A DNA stretch of 32,357 nucleotides from Ruminiclostridium sp. (lineage in GTDB: Bacteria; Bacillota; Clostridia; Oscillospirales; Ruminococcaceae): positions 1 through 32,357 of the forward strand of contig JAGBLA010000185.1 in NCBI GenBank assembly GCA_017635675.1. Direction: 5' to 3'. Both the position numbers and the translations under genes were made by a program. The notes below the pieces were generated by a model that was given only the letters and a program-made list of their open reading frames with translations, had not been told where the DNA came from and did not search any database. Shown here piece after piece: positions 25,311 to 32,357 of this stretch. How positions within the stretch are numbered: position 1 is the stretch's first letter; every line of letters begins with the position of its first letter.

Positions 25311-25346
25311 GTTGTCCGGAAATGTGTATCATGAGAGGGATTTACA

Positions 25347-25739
25347 ATGCTTTTAGGTGAGAAACTCGAAATTCTGATAGAGCGTCGAAATATGAGCAAG
25401 ACGGATTTTGCGGAGAGCGTAGGGATCACATACAGGGGACTTGCCAACTATCTTAACGGCTCAAGAAAGCCGAAGAAGGAGGTACTTGAAAAGATCTGCG
25501 CCAAGCTTGAGGTCACTCCGGAATTCATTACAGACGATACAAAGAGCCTTATCCTTGACAGCAAGGAAAGGTTTGTTTTCAATTCAAAGTCTGATTCCTC
25601 CTCGATACGAGAGGCTGCCGATTATCTTGAAAAGGGCAAGCAGATATTTGAGAGCCCGAGTATCAGCAATGAGGACAAACAGGCTCTTTTTGCGTGCCTT
25701 ACAGAGCTTTATTTCAAATCCGCACATTCGAGAAACTGA
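25347..25739 (+). CDS. XRE-family transcriptional regulator
   Basis: A 130-residue protein with an N-terminal Cro/C1-type helix-turn-helix (about 5-62: LGEKLEILIERRNMSKTDFAESVGITYRGLANYLNGSRKP). A C-terminal part of about 60 residues (SIREAADYLEKGKQIFESPSISNEDKQALFACLTELYFKSA) is helical and may be a dimer or partner-binding domain. GAGAGGG lies upstream of the ATG. The target is unknown, but half-sites near its promoter suggest it controls itself. A DUF896 gene follows 20 nt later. Confidence 0.88.
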   Translation: MLLGEKLEILIERRNMSKTDFAESVGITYRGLANYLNGSRKPKKEVLEKICAKLEVTPEFITDDTKSLILDSKERFVFNSKSDSSSIREAADYLEKGKQIFESPSISNEDKQALFACLTELYFKSAHSRN

Positions 25740-25759
25740 TACTTAAATGGTGATGAATA

Positions 25760-25963
25760 TTGGATAAGAAGAAGATAGAACGTATAAACTTTCTTGCCCG
25801 CAAATCTAAGACAGAACCTCTGAGCGATGATGAAAAGGCGGAGCAGACCGCTCTTCGCAATGAATACCGAGAATACATGAGAAACGGGTACATGGCTGAG
25901 TTCTCGAATACATATATAGTAGATGAGAACGGCAGCAAGAGAAAGCTGATAAAGAATGAGTGA
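25760..25963 (+). CDS. DUF896 (UPF0291/YnzC-type) protein
   Basis: A 67-residue protein with the family's helical hairpin: RINFLARKSKTEPLSDDEKAEQTALRNEYREYMRNG. Bacillus members such as YnzC and SwrA-operon-independent homologues are small cytoplasmic proteins of uncertain role. The start is TTG with GGTGAT about 6 nt upstream; the nearby ATG at 25753 is out of frame and hits a stop at once. It overlaps the next gene by 8 nt. Confidence 0.85.
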   Translation: MDKKKIERINFLARKSKTEPLSDDEKAEQTALRNEYREYMRNGYMAEFSNTYIVDENGSKRKLIKNE

Positions 25964-27053
25964 AGGATTTACTCCGGGAAAACTAAGCTACACCTGTTTC
26001 CTGAACAGCGAGGGAAAGTGCATTTATACCAACAATCCGGCATTTTTCAAGAGGTTTCTTTCAAATAAGAAGTTCAGAGAGGATTTTCCGGAGCACGCCA
26101 AGGCGCATAAGCTATATGAACAGACTTATACCTCCGAAGGCATTAAGTACAGGATCGATATTCTCCCTGTTTCAGCGGACAGATCTCTGGCTTTTGCTTA
26201 CCCGGAGGATTGTTATATAAAACTGTCTTATTCAGAGATGTATATGCGGCTGTTTAATATAAACAGATATGCGAACAGAATTAACGGGACTCTCGTAAGA
26301 CTTAAAGATTTCATCAACAGCGGTCATGAACACACGGGAGAAGAGAAACGCCTTGTGGATGATCTCGAAAACAGCGCGGGTCAGATACTTGATGAGTCTT
26401 CAAGTGTTCTGGGGCTGTTTGACCTTGAATATATCAGCAGGTATGTGAACATTGCCGAAAAGCTGCGGCATACCGAATACTGCATTGCTCCGTATAATAA
26501 TCGATACGGGAAATGTATAAAGTTTGAATATGACATAGACCGTCCCGTTGCCAAACTGAATTATACTGTTCTTGAAACAGCCGTGTTCGGAACAGTTGCT
26601 TTGCTGTATAAGTCGCTGCCGGTAAAAGGAACGGGAAAACTGAAATTCCGCGGAAATGACAAGGGCGAGCTTATTATCACCGCAAAGGCGAAGCTTCGTG
26701 AAGGCTTTGACCGTTCGGCGGCAGAAAATGACATCAGGACCATATCCTGTTCATTCGAGGCGCTGAGCGGAAACTCCGAAGTATTTATCGAAAACGGCAG
26801 CATATCCGTTTATGCGTCCGTTCCCGCACATCTTTCAAATCATGTCGGAAGGTTAGATTCAGGTCTGCACTCCGGCGGTGATGACGCTGAAAGGTTGAAC
26901 GGTTACAGCTTTATAATCGCTCCGGAGGAGATAACGGAGTATGATGATAAAGACTATGAGTTTACGCTTAATTCTCCCCGTAAGGATCATAAGAGCGACT
27001 TTTCGGTCATGCTTGCCGAATTCATGCTCGGAGATATTGTGTTCGAGTTTTAG
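25956..27053 (+). CDS. Unrecognised 365-residue protein, possible degenerate sensor-kinase-like
   Basis: I do not recognise a family. The first 85 residues (LSYTCFLNSEGKCIYTNNPAFFKRFL...) read like a PAS-type sensor fold. Two long helices follow (about 90-165: YMRLFNINRYANRINGTLVRLKDF ... RLVDDLENSAGQILDESSSVL), in the position of a dimerisation domain but without an obvious phospho-His. Then a mixed alpha/beta part (about 190-290) is placed where an ATPase domain would be. It lacks the N-box and Gly-rich boxes. No signal peptide or membrane helix. It overlaps the DUF896 gene by 8 nt, so it is translated with it. A two-component pair follows 253 bp downstream. Confidence 0.6.
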   Translation: MSEGFTPGKLSYTCFLNSEGKCIYTNNPAFFKRFLSNKKFREDFPEHAKAHKLYEQTYTSEGIKYRIDILPVSADRSLAFAYPEDCYIKLSYSEMYMRLFNINRYANRINGTLVRLKDFINSGHEHTGEEKRLVDDLENSAGQILDESSSVLGLFDLEYISRYVNIAEKLRHTEYCIAPYNNRYGKCIKFEYDIDRPVAKLNYTVLETAVFGTVALLYKSLPVKGTGKLKFRGNDKGELIITAKAKLREGFDRSAAENDIRTISCSFEALSGNSEVFIENGSISVYASVPAHLSNHVGRLDSGLHSGGDDAERLNGYSFIIAPEEITEYDDKDYEFTLNSPRKDHKSDFSVMLAEFMLGDIVFEF

Positions 27054-27084
27054 ATTTGTTTTTTTTCGCATTTTTTTCATTTTA

Positions 27085-27115
27085 TCACATAATTGTCACA
27101 TAAACGGGTTATAAT
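27085..27115 (+). promoter_or_regulatory. Response-regulator promoter with 11-bp direct repeats
   Basis: TCACATAA occurs twice in direct repeat with an 11-bp period (27085-27092 and 27096-27103), followed by TATAAT at 27110-27115. The repeats sit where the -35 would be, which is otherwise poor (ACATAA at 17-nt spacing). Direct repeats of 11-bp period are typical of sites for OmpR/PhoB-type regulators, such as the one encoded downstream. Activation by that protein is inference. Confidence 0.6.
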
Positions 27116-27123
27116 TTAAACAA

Positions 27124-27274
27124 GTTAAGGGAACACCTTAACCGATGATTAATGATGAGTTAATCATAATTTCCTCTCCCAACATTTCATTGTTAATTAT
27201 TTGATTTAATCTGTTCCCGTGTAGGGAAACCCCGTTCAGTACAGAACATCGGTTCTTTACTGGACATTTTTTTT
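27124..27274 (+). promoter_or_regulatory. Structured 5' leader of the two-component operon
   Basis: The leader between the promoter and the regulator gene folds into several helices. Hairpin A: GTTAAGG/CCTTAAC (27124-27142). Hairpin B: ATGATTAA/TTAATCAT (27145-27167). Hairpin C: TTCCC/GGGAA (27214-27228). Hairpin D is listed separately. The segment GGGAACA (27129-27135), partly the loop of A, can also pair perfectly with TGTTCCC (27212-27218), which would break A and C. This gives two alternative folds ahead of a terminator, as in riboswitches and other attenuators. It matches no riboswitch class that I know. Confidence 0.55.
27237..27274 (+). terminator. Terminator hairpin inside the two-component leader
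   Basis: CAGTA-C-AGAAC, loop ATCG, GTTCT-T-TACTG: ten base pairs with one C/T mismatch. It is followed after GACA by eight T (27267-27274). It lies about 30 nt before the regulator start. It could stop read-through from the upstream gene or act as a controllable stop for the leader. Confidence 0.7.
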
Positions 27275-27306
27275 AGCAGCTCAAATATACATCACTGGAG
27301 GAATAT

Positions 27307-27975
27307 ATGTACAAAATTCTTGTCGCTGATGATGAACAGAACATCAGAGAGGTTATCCGTGAATACGCGGAATTTGAAGGGCATGAGGTCAAGGAAGCCG
27401 TTGACGGTATGCAGGTAGTTGAAATGGCAAAGAATGAGGATTTTGATATCATCATCCTTGATGTTATGATGCCGAAGCTCGACGGTTTTTCCGCCTGCAA
27501 GGAGATACGCAAGACAAAGAATACTCCGGTGCTTATGCTTTCCGCAAGAGGCGAGGAGTATGACAAGCTTTTCGGGTTTGAGATAGGCGCGGACGATTAT
27601 GTGGTCAAGCCATTCTCTCCGAAGGAAGTTCTCGCAAGGGTGAACGCCATTATCAAACGCAATCAGCCTTCGGCTTCCGCGTCCGAGATAGTGCGTTTCG
27701 AGGGTCTTGAGATCAACTTCACCGCAAGAAGTGTTTCCATTGACGGCGAAAAGGCAAATCTCACGCCGAAGGAATATGACCTGTTATTTTATCTTGTACG
27801 TAACAAGAACATCGCGCTGACACGGGACAAGCTGCTGTCGGAGGTTTGGGGATATGATTTCTTCGGTGATGACAGAACGATAGACACCCACATCAAAATG
27901 CTCCGAAACAATCTTGGTGAATACCGCAAGTTCATAGTCACACTGAGAGGAATGGGTTACAAGTTCGAAGTATGA
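27307..27975 (+). CDS. OmpR-family response regulator
   Basis: A 222-residue two-domain regulator. The receiver domain (1-115) has the acidic pair ADDE (7-10), phospho-acceptor Asp52 in ILDVMMPKLDG, and Lys101 in VVKPFSP. The C-terminal winged helix (about 128-222) shows NLTPKEYDLLFYLVRNKN and the recognition helix region DDRTIDTHIKMLRNNLG. GGAGG precedes the ATG. Its stop overlaps the histidine kinase start by 4 nt (ATGA), so they form a cognate pair. Signal and targets unknown. Confidence 0.95.
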   Translation: MYKILVADDEQNIREVIREYAEFEGHEVKEAVDGMQVVEMAKNEDFDIIILDVMMPKLDGFSACKEIRKTKNTPVLMLSARGEEYDKLFGFEIGADDYVVKPFSPKEVLARVNAIIKRNQPSASASEIVRFEGLEINFTARSVSIDGEKANLTPKEYDLLFYLVRNKNIALTRDKLLSEVWGYDFFGDDRTIDTHIKMLRNNLGEYRKFIVTLRGMGYKFEV

Positions 27976-29432
27976 TACGTACCGAGGAAAAGCCGAAGAC
28001 CGAACAGTTCAGGCACAGTATTCGTTTCAAGATCTGGAGGACATTTTTCCTTTACACTATCGCAATACTGATGTTCCTGTTTATATCGCAGGTGGTGCTT
28101 ATGCCTGCGATATACCGGTTTATAAAGACACAGGAGTGTATAGCCACCGCTCTTGAAATAAGAAGCGCATGGGATTCCGAGCATCTTGATACCGTTATCG
28201 ACGAAAACGCAAGAAATAAACAGCTCGGCATACTGATACACCTTCCCGTTTCATCTATCGGAGGACTGCCGTTCACGTATTCACGCGATACCACAGGCTC
28301 GTCCATATCCATTGACCGCCGCGTGAGCGATGAAATGGTGGAGGAGCTTCGCCGTTCAAAGACAGGGATGGTGTTTTTTCCCGTCGATGACGAAACGAAG
28401 GAATCATTCCTGCTGGCAACTTATGTCGGGACATCGGACGACCCGGTGGGATACATCTTTATCTACGCTTTTCTTGAACCTACCGGTACCACTACGCAGA
28501 TACTTGCGAATATCTTTCTGATGTCAACACTTGTGATAGTGCTCGTATCACTTGTTACCGCAACCATAATCTCGTCGAGCATCTCAAAGCCCATAGTCAA
28601 GATATCGCGTTCGGCGCATAAGCTGATAACCGGCGATTTTGACGTTCAGGCGTCATCGAACGATTACAGCGAGATAGTTAATCTTACCGAGAACCTTAAC
28701 AAAGCATCTGCTGAGATCGCAAAGACGGAGACGCTCAGAAAAGACCTGCTTGCAAACATATCCCATGACCTGAGGACGCCGCTCACCATGATAAAAGCGT
28801 ATGCTGAGATGATACGCGATCTGTCGGGCAACAATCCCGAAAAGCGAGAGAAACATCTCGGTGTCATAATTGACGAGACCGACCGTCTTACTTTACTGGT
28901 GAACGATATTCTCAATCTGTCAAAGCTTCAGAGCGGAGTGATCGAAATGGACAGGCGGAATATAAATCTGAGCCTTCTCACAAGGGATATCGTTTCGCGT
29001 TTCAATATGCTTGACGAGACGAAAATAGTGCTTCAATGCGAGGATAATGTATTTATCAACGCGGATCCGAAACAGCTCGGTCAGGCGATATACAATCTTA
29101 TCATAAACGCTATCAACTATTCGGGAGTAGATACCGTAACTGTGGGGATTTATATTCGTGATCCCGGGAGAGTCCGTTTCGAGGTGGCTGACAAAGGCGT
29201 CGGTATCTCCGCAGAGCAGCTTCCTTATATCTGGGAGAGATATTATAAGGTAAACAGGTCGGAAAACTATAAACGAGCAGTAAAAGGTACCGGTCTCGGT
29301 CTGTCGATAGTCAAAAGCGTGTTTGAATGTCACGGCTTTAAGTACGGCGTTGACAGCGAGGAGGGGAACGGAACGACTTTCTGGTTTGAATGTAAGCAGG
29401 AGCAGCCTGAAAATGAGAACGATACGGTATGA
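27972..29432 (+). CDS. Membrane sensor histidine kinase
   Basis: A 486-residue kinase. Two membrane helices (about 17-45, WRTFFLYTIAILMFLFISQVV, and about 175-200, IFLMSTLVIVLVSLVTATII) frame an extracytoplasmic domain of about 130 residues. A HAMP domain, then HisKA with His265 in NISHDLRTPLT, then the HATPase domain with N-box NLIINAINYS, VADKGVGIS and GTGLGLSIVKS follow. All catalytic elements look intact. It is coupled to the response regulator and overlaps the pseudouridine synthase gene by 20 nt. Confidence 0.95.
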   Translation: MIRTEEKPKTEQFRHSIRFKIWRTFFLYTIAILMFLFISQVVLMPAIYRFIKTQECIATALEIRSAWDSEHLDTVIDENARNKQLGILIHLPVSSIGGLPFTYSRDTTGSSISIDRRVSDEMVEELRRSKTGMVFFPVDDETKESFLLATYVGTSDDPVGYIFIYAFLEPTGTTTQILANIFLMSTLVIVLVSLVTATIISSSISKPIVKISRSAHKLITGDFDVQASSNDYSEIVNLTENLNKASAEIAKTETLRKDLLANISHDLRTPLTMIKAYAEMIRDLSGNNPEKREKHLGVIIDETDRLTLLVNDILNLSKLQSGVIEMDRRNINLSLLTRDIVSRFNMLDETKIVLQCEDNVFINADPKQLGQAIYNLIINAINYSGVDTVTVGIYIRDPGRVRFEVADKGVGISAEQLPYIWERYYKVNRSENYKRAVKGTGLGLSIVKSVFECHGFKYGVDSEEGNGTTFWFECKQEQPENENDTV

Positions 29433-30309
29433 GATCGACCCTGCGCATGACGGTATGCAGGTCGGAGGATTTCTGCGCGGAAAGGGTTACAGCAGGGCTT
29501 TGCTGACTATGCTCAAAAATGAGGACGGGCTCGCGCTCAACGGCGCGCATATACGTACCGTAGATACCATAAAAAGCGGGGATATAATCACCGTTACCCT
29601 CAAGGACGTGTCGGGAGCTGTTCCCAACGCGTCCTTGAACGCATACATCACCTATGATGACGATGATGTGGTCGTGTTTGACAAGCCGCCGGGAATGCCT
29701 GTGCATACTTCGCACGGTCATAACGATGATACGCTCGAAAACCTGTTTGCTGCGCTTTACCCTGAGCAGGGCTTTCATGCCGTGAGCAGGCTTGACAAGA
29801 ATACTTCAGGGCTCATTGCGGCAGCCAAGAACAAATATGCAGCGTCAAGGCTTATGTCTGATGAGAGGTGCCGTCCGCACAAGGTTTACTATGCCGTGAC
29901 AGCCATAGACGCGGTGGAGAAAATCGGTGAGAGCGGGGAGATAACAGCTCCTATAGCCCGCGAAAGTGACAGCGTGATAAAGCGCACTGTGCGCGATGAC
30001 GGTGAATATGCCCGTACTGTATTCAAGGCAGTAAAGAAGAATGATAAGTATTGCCTGTATGAGATAATTCTTGCCACGGGAAGGACACATCAGATACGGG
30101 TGCATTTTTCATACCGCGGCTGTCCGCTTATAGGTGACGATCTGTACGGCGGTGATACATCTGTGCTGCGGCGGCAGGCGCTTCACTGCGGCAGTCTTTT
30201 GTTCGTACAGCCTGTGACCGGTGAGAAGATAAGTCTTAACTCGGAACTGCCTTCTGATATTTCTGCACTTTTTGACAATGAATGCACAAAATATGGCTTT
30301 ATTACTTGA
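29413..30309 (+). CDS. RluA-family pseudouridine synthase
   Basis: A 298-residue enzyme that converts uridine to pseudouridine in RNA. An S4-like N-terminal part (about 15-65) precedes the catalytic domain with Asp128 in AVSRLDKNTSGL. VVVFDKPPGMPVH and TGRTHQIRVHF are further family motifs. I start at 29413, with AGGAG about 10 nt upstream, because this gives the usual length; an earlier ATG at 29323 lies deep in the kinase gene. The RNA target (23S rRNA or tRNA) cannot be told. Confidence 0.92.
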   Translation: MRTIRYEIDPAHDGMQVGGFLRGKGYSRALLTMLKNEDGLALNGAHIRTVDTIKSGDIITVTLKDVSGAVPNASLNAYITYDDDDVVVFDKPPGMPVHTSHGHNDDTLENLFAALYPEQGFHAVSRLDKNTSGLIAAAKNKYAASRLMSDERCRPHKVYYAVTAIDAVEKIGESGEITAPIARESDSVIKRTVRDDGEYARTVFKAVKKNDKYCLYEIILATGRTHQIRVHFSYRGCPLIGDDLYGGDTSVLRRQALHCGSLLFVQPVTGEKISLNSELPSDISALFDNECTKYGFIT

Positions 30310-30334
30310 TTTTTTTTACAAGATATAGTATAAT
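30306..30334 (+). promoter_or_regulatory. Sigma-A promoter for the glycosyltransferase
   Basis: TTGATT (30306-30311), 17-nt spacer, TATAAT (30329-30334). The -35 overlaps the stop codon of the preceding gene. Predicted leader about 50 nt. Confidence 0.82.
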
Positions 30335-30392
30335 AAAGATTAATAGATTGAATTATGATACTATATTTGTACAAAGCAACGGAGAGAGAGAA

Positions 30393-31748
30393 ATGAATGA
30401 GAAATTAAATATATGTCTGCTGAACGATTCATTTCCGCCGCTTATAGACGGTGTTGCGACCGCAGTCAAGAATTATGCGACGATAATACAGCGTGAACTT
30501 GGAAACGCAACTGTCGTGACTCCGGCATATCCGGGTGCGGAGGATAATTACGACTTTCCCGTAGTCCGTTATTCGAGCCTTGCCACCGAAAAGCAGCTCG
30601 GGTACCGTGCGGGCTATCCGTTCAGCGCGTCGAAGCTCGAAGCAATGAAGAACAGTATGTTCGATGTTATCCACAGCCATTGTCCGTTCGCGTCAACGGT
30701 TTTCGCGCGCAATCTGAAAGAAAAAAACGGTGCGCCGCTTATAATGACATATCATACAAAATTCAACGAGGATATACGGAGAGTAATTGATAACCCGCTT
30801 CTTGAAAAGCAGATAACCAAGTTCGTAGTGCAGAACATATCCGTTTGCGACGAAGTGTGGACGGTGAGCCGCGGGGCAGGCGAGAATCTGCGGAGCATAG
30901 GCTATGAGGGCAACTACATAATCATGCCCAACGGAGTGGATTTTCCGAAGGGAAGGGCAAGCGCCGAAGATACTGCCGAGCTCCGCGCTGCGTACGGCAT
31001 TGAGCCGGATATGCCGCTGTTCTTGTTTGTCGGAAGACTTTTCTGGTACAAGGGTTTCAAGGTGATACTTGAGTCGCTGAAGTATCTTAACGAGAGCGGC
31101 ACGGATTTCAGAATGATGATAGTCGGTGACGGCGGCGACGCAGAAGATATAAAAGCCGAGGCGGAAAAGCTGGGGCTTACCGATAAGCTTAGGTTTGCTG
31201 GGGCTATAAATGACAGGAATGAGCTGAGAGTATATTACACCGCTGCGGATCTGTTCTTCTTCCCGTCGGTGTATGATACGAACGGTATAGTTGTCCGTGA
31301 AGCGGCGGCATGCGGGCTGCCGAGTCTGCTGATAAAGGGGAGCTGCGCCGCGGAGGACTTTACGAACTATCAGAATGCGATACTCACCGATAATGACCCG
31401 TTCGCTATATCGAAGGAGCTTATCCATGCCGCGTCGCATCTTGACTCCCTCAAAGTAATGGGAGAGCACGCCATGAATGATGTTTACCTTTCATGGGAGG
31501 ACGCGGTCAAGAACGCGTTCAACCGTTATTACGTGGTGATGCAGAATTACAGGCAGGGAATTACTCAGAGCCGCGAGACAAAGACGCAGGAGATACTGTA
31601 TTCGTCGATATCGAGTATAACGAACTCTATACAGAAGGTACGCAGTATAACCGCATCGGCAAAAAGAAAGACCATTAAAACGGGCAAGACGATAACACAG
31701 GCGATAAGCTCAAATATAGCAAAGAAGGACAAAGATAATAAGAACTGA
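30393..31748 (+). CDS. GT4-family glycosyltransferase
   Basis: A 451-residue GT-B-fold glycosyltransferase. The N-terminal acceptor domain has NDSFPPLIDGVATAVKNYA; the donor domain has FVGRLFWYKGFKVILESL and FPSVYDTNGIVVREAAACGLP, the family's E-x7-E position, with Asp in place of the first Glu. The C-terminal 60 residues are basic and Ser/Thr-rich. This resembles membrane-associated lipid glycosyltransferases such as diacylglycerol glucosyltransferases, but the substrate is inference. I start at 30393, with GGAGAG upstream, since an earlier ATG at 30282 is within the preceding gene and precedes the promoter's -10. Confidence 0.88.
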   Translation: MNEKLNICLLNDSFPPLIDGVATAVKNYATIIQRELGNATVVTPAYPGAEDNYDFPVVRYSSLATEKQLGYRAGYPFSASKLEAMKNSMFDVIHSHCPFASTVFARNLKEKNGAPLIMTYHTKFNEDIRRVIDNPLLEKQITKFVVQNISVCDEVWTVSRGAGENLRSIGYEGNYIIMPNGVDFPKGRASAEDTAELRAAYGIEPDMPLFLFVGRLFWYKGFKVILESLKYLNESGTDFRMMIVGDGGDAEDIKAEAEKLGLTDKLRFAGAINDRNELRVYYTAADLFFFPSVYDTNGIVVREAAACGLPSLLIKGSCAAEDFTNYQNAILTDNDPFAISKELIHAASHLDSLKVMGEHAMNDVYLSWEDAVKNAFNRYYVVMQNYRQGITQSRETKTQEILYSSISSITNSIQKVRSITASAKRKTIKTGKTITQAISSNIAKKDKDNKN

Positions 31749-31750
31749 AA

Positions 31751-31785
31751 AAACAGCAGTACGGATATTAACTGTACTGCTGTTT
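31751..31785. terminator. Bidirectional terminator
   Basis: A 12-bp perfect stem, AAACAGCAGTAC (31751-31762) with GTACTGCTGTTT (31774-31785), 11-nt loop. It lies between convergent genes. On the minus strand TTTTTT extends the stem; on the plus strand the tract is short. Confidence 0.9.
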
Positions 31786-31797
31786 CATATTACGTAT

Positions 31798-32085
31798 TTA
31801 TGAATGAAGTCTTGAATACCAGTGCTGGAGTATCGAAGATTTGTCCGGTTCTTCATGAACATAAGCCGGCTCGGTCTCTACTCCCGCAATAGTTGTACGG
31901 AGAGGGTCAAGCTCTATTTTTACCAGCCCGCGCCCTGTGATGTCGCTGTCAAGGTACTGTTTTTCGGGAGTTGCGTTTGTCCTGGCGGAATATAGCTTGT
32001 TTCCTATGTACAGACATTGTTCAATGTCGCTTATTATCAGTCCTATCTTTATATCGTCCTGATGATACTCGTATAGTTTATACAT
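31798..32085 (-). CDS. Hypothetical 95-residue protein
   Basis: I do not recognise this protein. It opens MYKLYEYHQDDIKIGLIISD and is rich in Tyr, Asp and Glu, with alternating polar and hydrophobic residues that suggest beta-strands (IKIGLIISDIEQCLYIGNKLYSA; LVKIELDPLRTTIAG). No signal peptide, membrane segment or Cys pair is seen. AGGAGA about 8 nt upstream, a consensus promoter and a clean terminator all support a real gene. It is divergent from copy 2 of the RNA element, but whether they are linked is unknown. Confidence 0.72.
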   Translation of the reverse strand: MYKLYEYHQDDIKIGLIISDIEQCLYIGNKLYSARTNATPEKQYLDSDITGRGLVKIELDPLRTTIAGVETEPAYVHEEPDKSSILQHWYSRLHS

Positions 32086-32136
32086 AGATACATTCTCCTT
32101 TCTCTTACTTGGTGATTTATCATATTTAATAATACT

Positions 32137-32165
32137 ATTATATCATATATTACCAAAAAATGCAA
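32137..32165 (-). promoter_or_regulatory. Sigma-A promoter for the 95-residue gene
   Basis: On the minus strand: TTGCAT (32165-32160), 17-nt spacer, TATAAT (32142-32137). Leader about 45 nt. Confidence 0.82.
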
Positions 32166-32190
32166 TAGATATGTAAATAATTTGTATAAC

Positions 32191-32218
32191 ATTTTGTGTA
32201 AGAGTTTCGGAATAATAT
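32191..32218 (+). promoter_or_regulatory. Possible promoter of RNA element copy 2
   Basis: TAATAT (32213-32218) lies just before the outer helix of the element, with a weak -35 (ATTTTG, 32191-32196) at 16-nt spacing. The expected start, 32222-32226, would fall at the first bases of GGGTACC. This places the element's 5' end where transcription would begin, but the poor -35 leaves doubt. Confidence 0.4.
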
Positions 32219-32220
32219 AT

Positions 32221-32357
32221 GGGTACCTCTAAAAACCGCTTTGAAAAGAGAAAATGAGATAGCCGCGTCGGATACAAGGAAAGCCGACGAAGCCGGGCTG
32301 ACGCCCGGTTAGGAGGTTTGACGCAGTAGACGGCGTGGATAGCTCCTTTTCTCTCAA
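32221..32357 (+). ncRNA. Candidate structured RNA element, copy 2 (3' arm cut off by window edge)
   Basis: The outer 5' arm GGGTACCTCTAAAAACC (32221-32237) is complementary, but for one base, to the 3' arm visible in copy 1. The core at 32238-32357 matches copy 1 without gaps. Helices (core numbering, add 32237): 11-17/110-116; 19-21/106-108; 23-24/103-104; 26-33/94-101; 38-41/80-83; and the hairpin CCGGG-CTGACG-CCCGG (56-60/67-71). Conserved single-stranded parts are the first 23 bases, CAAGGAAAG, the loop CTGACG, AGGAG and TTGACG. The family is not one I know. Confidence 0.75.

Larger units (their letters stand above)
25010..25346. other. Divergent intergenic region argG / XRE regulator (337 bp)
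   Basis: This AT-rich gap holds a leftward promoter for argG, ARG-box-like repeats, a rightward promoter for the XRE gene, and four GTTCAC-type half-sites, each listed separately. The stretch 25141-25227 shows nothing else that I can name. No tRNA or coding frame is evident. Confidence 0.7.

Noticed and set aside
27054..27120. Terminator immediately after the 365-residue gene
   Set aside because: The T-rich stretch there lacks a preceding hairpin; the first credible stop is at 27237-27274.
32221..32357. 6S RNA, 5S rRNA, SRP RNA or tRNA-like identity for the element
   Set aside because: None of the conserved sequences of these RNAs was recognised, and the branched tip does not fit the single long rod of 6S RNA.

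Overview
The window looks like chromosomal DNA from a spore-forming Clostridia bacterium, most likely a Ruminococcus-type member of the Oscillospirales. The evidence is spoIVA next to a SipL-type gene, small Clostridia families (DUF6472-, DUF6171- and DUF896-like proteins), a GGNGT-type phosphofructokinase, AGGAGG-type ribosome binding sites and mid G+C content. No tRNA, rRNA, transposase, phage gene or CRISPR array was seen. Most of the sequence is ordinary core genome. The striking exception is at the two ends.

Ends: bases 1-140 and 32221-32357 hold two copies, in the same orientation, of an element of about 155 nt that I do not recognise. The 120-base cores align without gaps at 88/120 identity. 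Six base pairs change on both sides with pairing kept, and five more change to or from G-U pairs. This is strong internal evidence for a conserved structured RNA enclosed by an outer helix of about 17 bp.

140-6285 (minus strand): a DUF6171-like Cys-rich protein with its own promoter. Then comes a consensus promoter driving ahcY (S-adenosylhomocysteine hydrolase), a small flavoprotein, an AEC-family transporter, two tandem FAD-dependent oxidoreductases (HI0933/BaiN type and COG2509 type) and a 58-residue DUF6472-like protein. The last four genes overlap or nearly touch.

6460-10351 (plus): a promoter with a perfect palindrome between -35 and -10 drives pfkA and a GH2 glycoside hydrolase, ending at a clear terminator. 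10405-13573 (plus): a candidate sigma-E promoter precedes sipL and spoIVA, whose products in relatives form the base layer of the spore coat.

13578-25075 (minus): an arginine biosynthesis run in transcription order argG, argH, two GNAT acetyltransferases, argC, argJ, argB, argD, argF. It runs without a visible terminator into a membrane-anchored transglutaminase-like protein and a DUF308 membrane protein. argG has a consensus promoter with ARG-box-like AT-rich repeats upstream.

25228-31785 (plus): an XRE regulator with candidate operator half-sites, a DUF896 protein and an unrecognised 365-residue protein that may be a degenerate kinase-like sensor. A long structured leader with its own terminator then precedes an OmpR-type response regulator, its histidine kinase and an RluA-type pseudouridine synthase. 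A GT4 glycosyltransferase has its own promoter. A small orphan gene (31798-32085, minus) is divergent from the second RNA copy.
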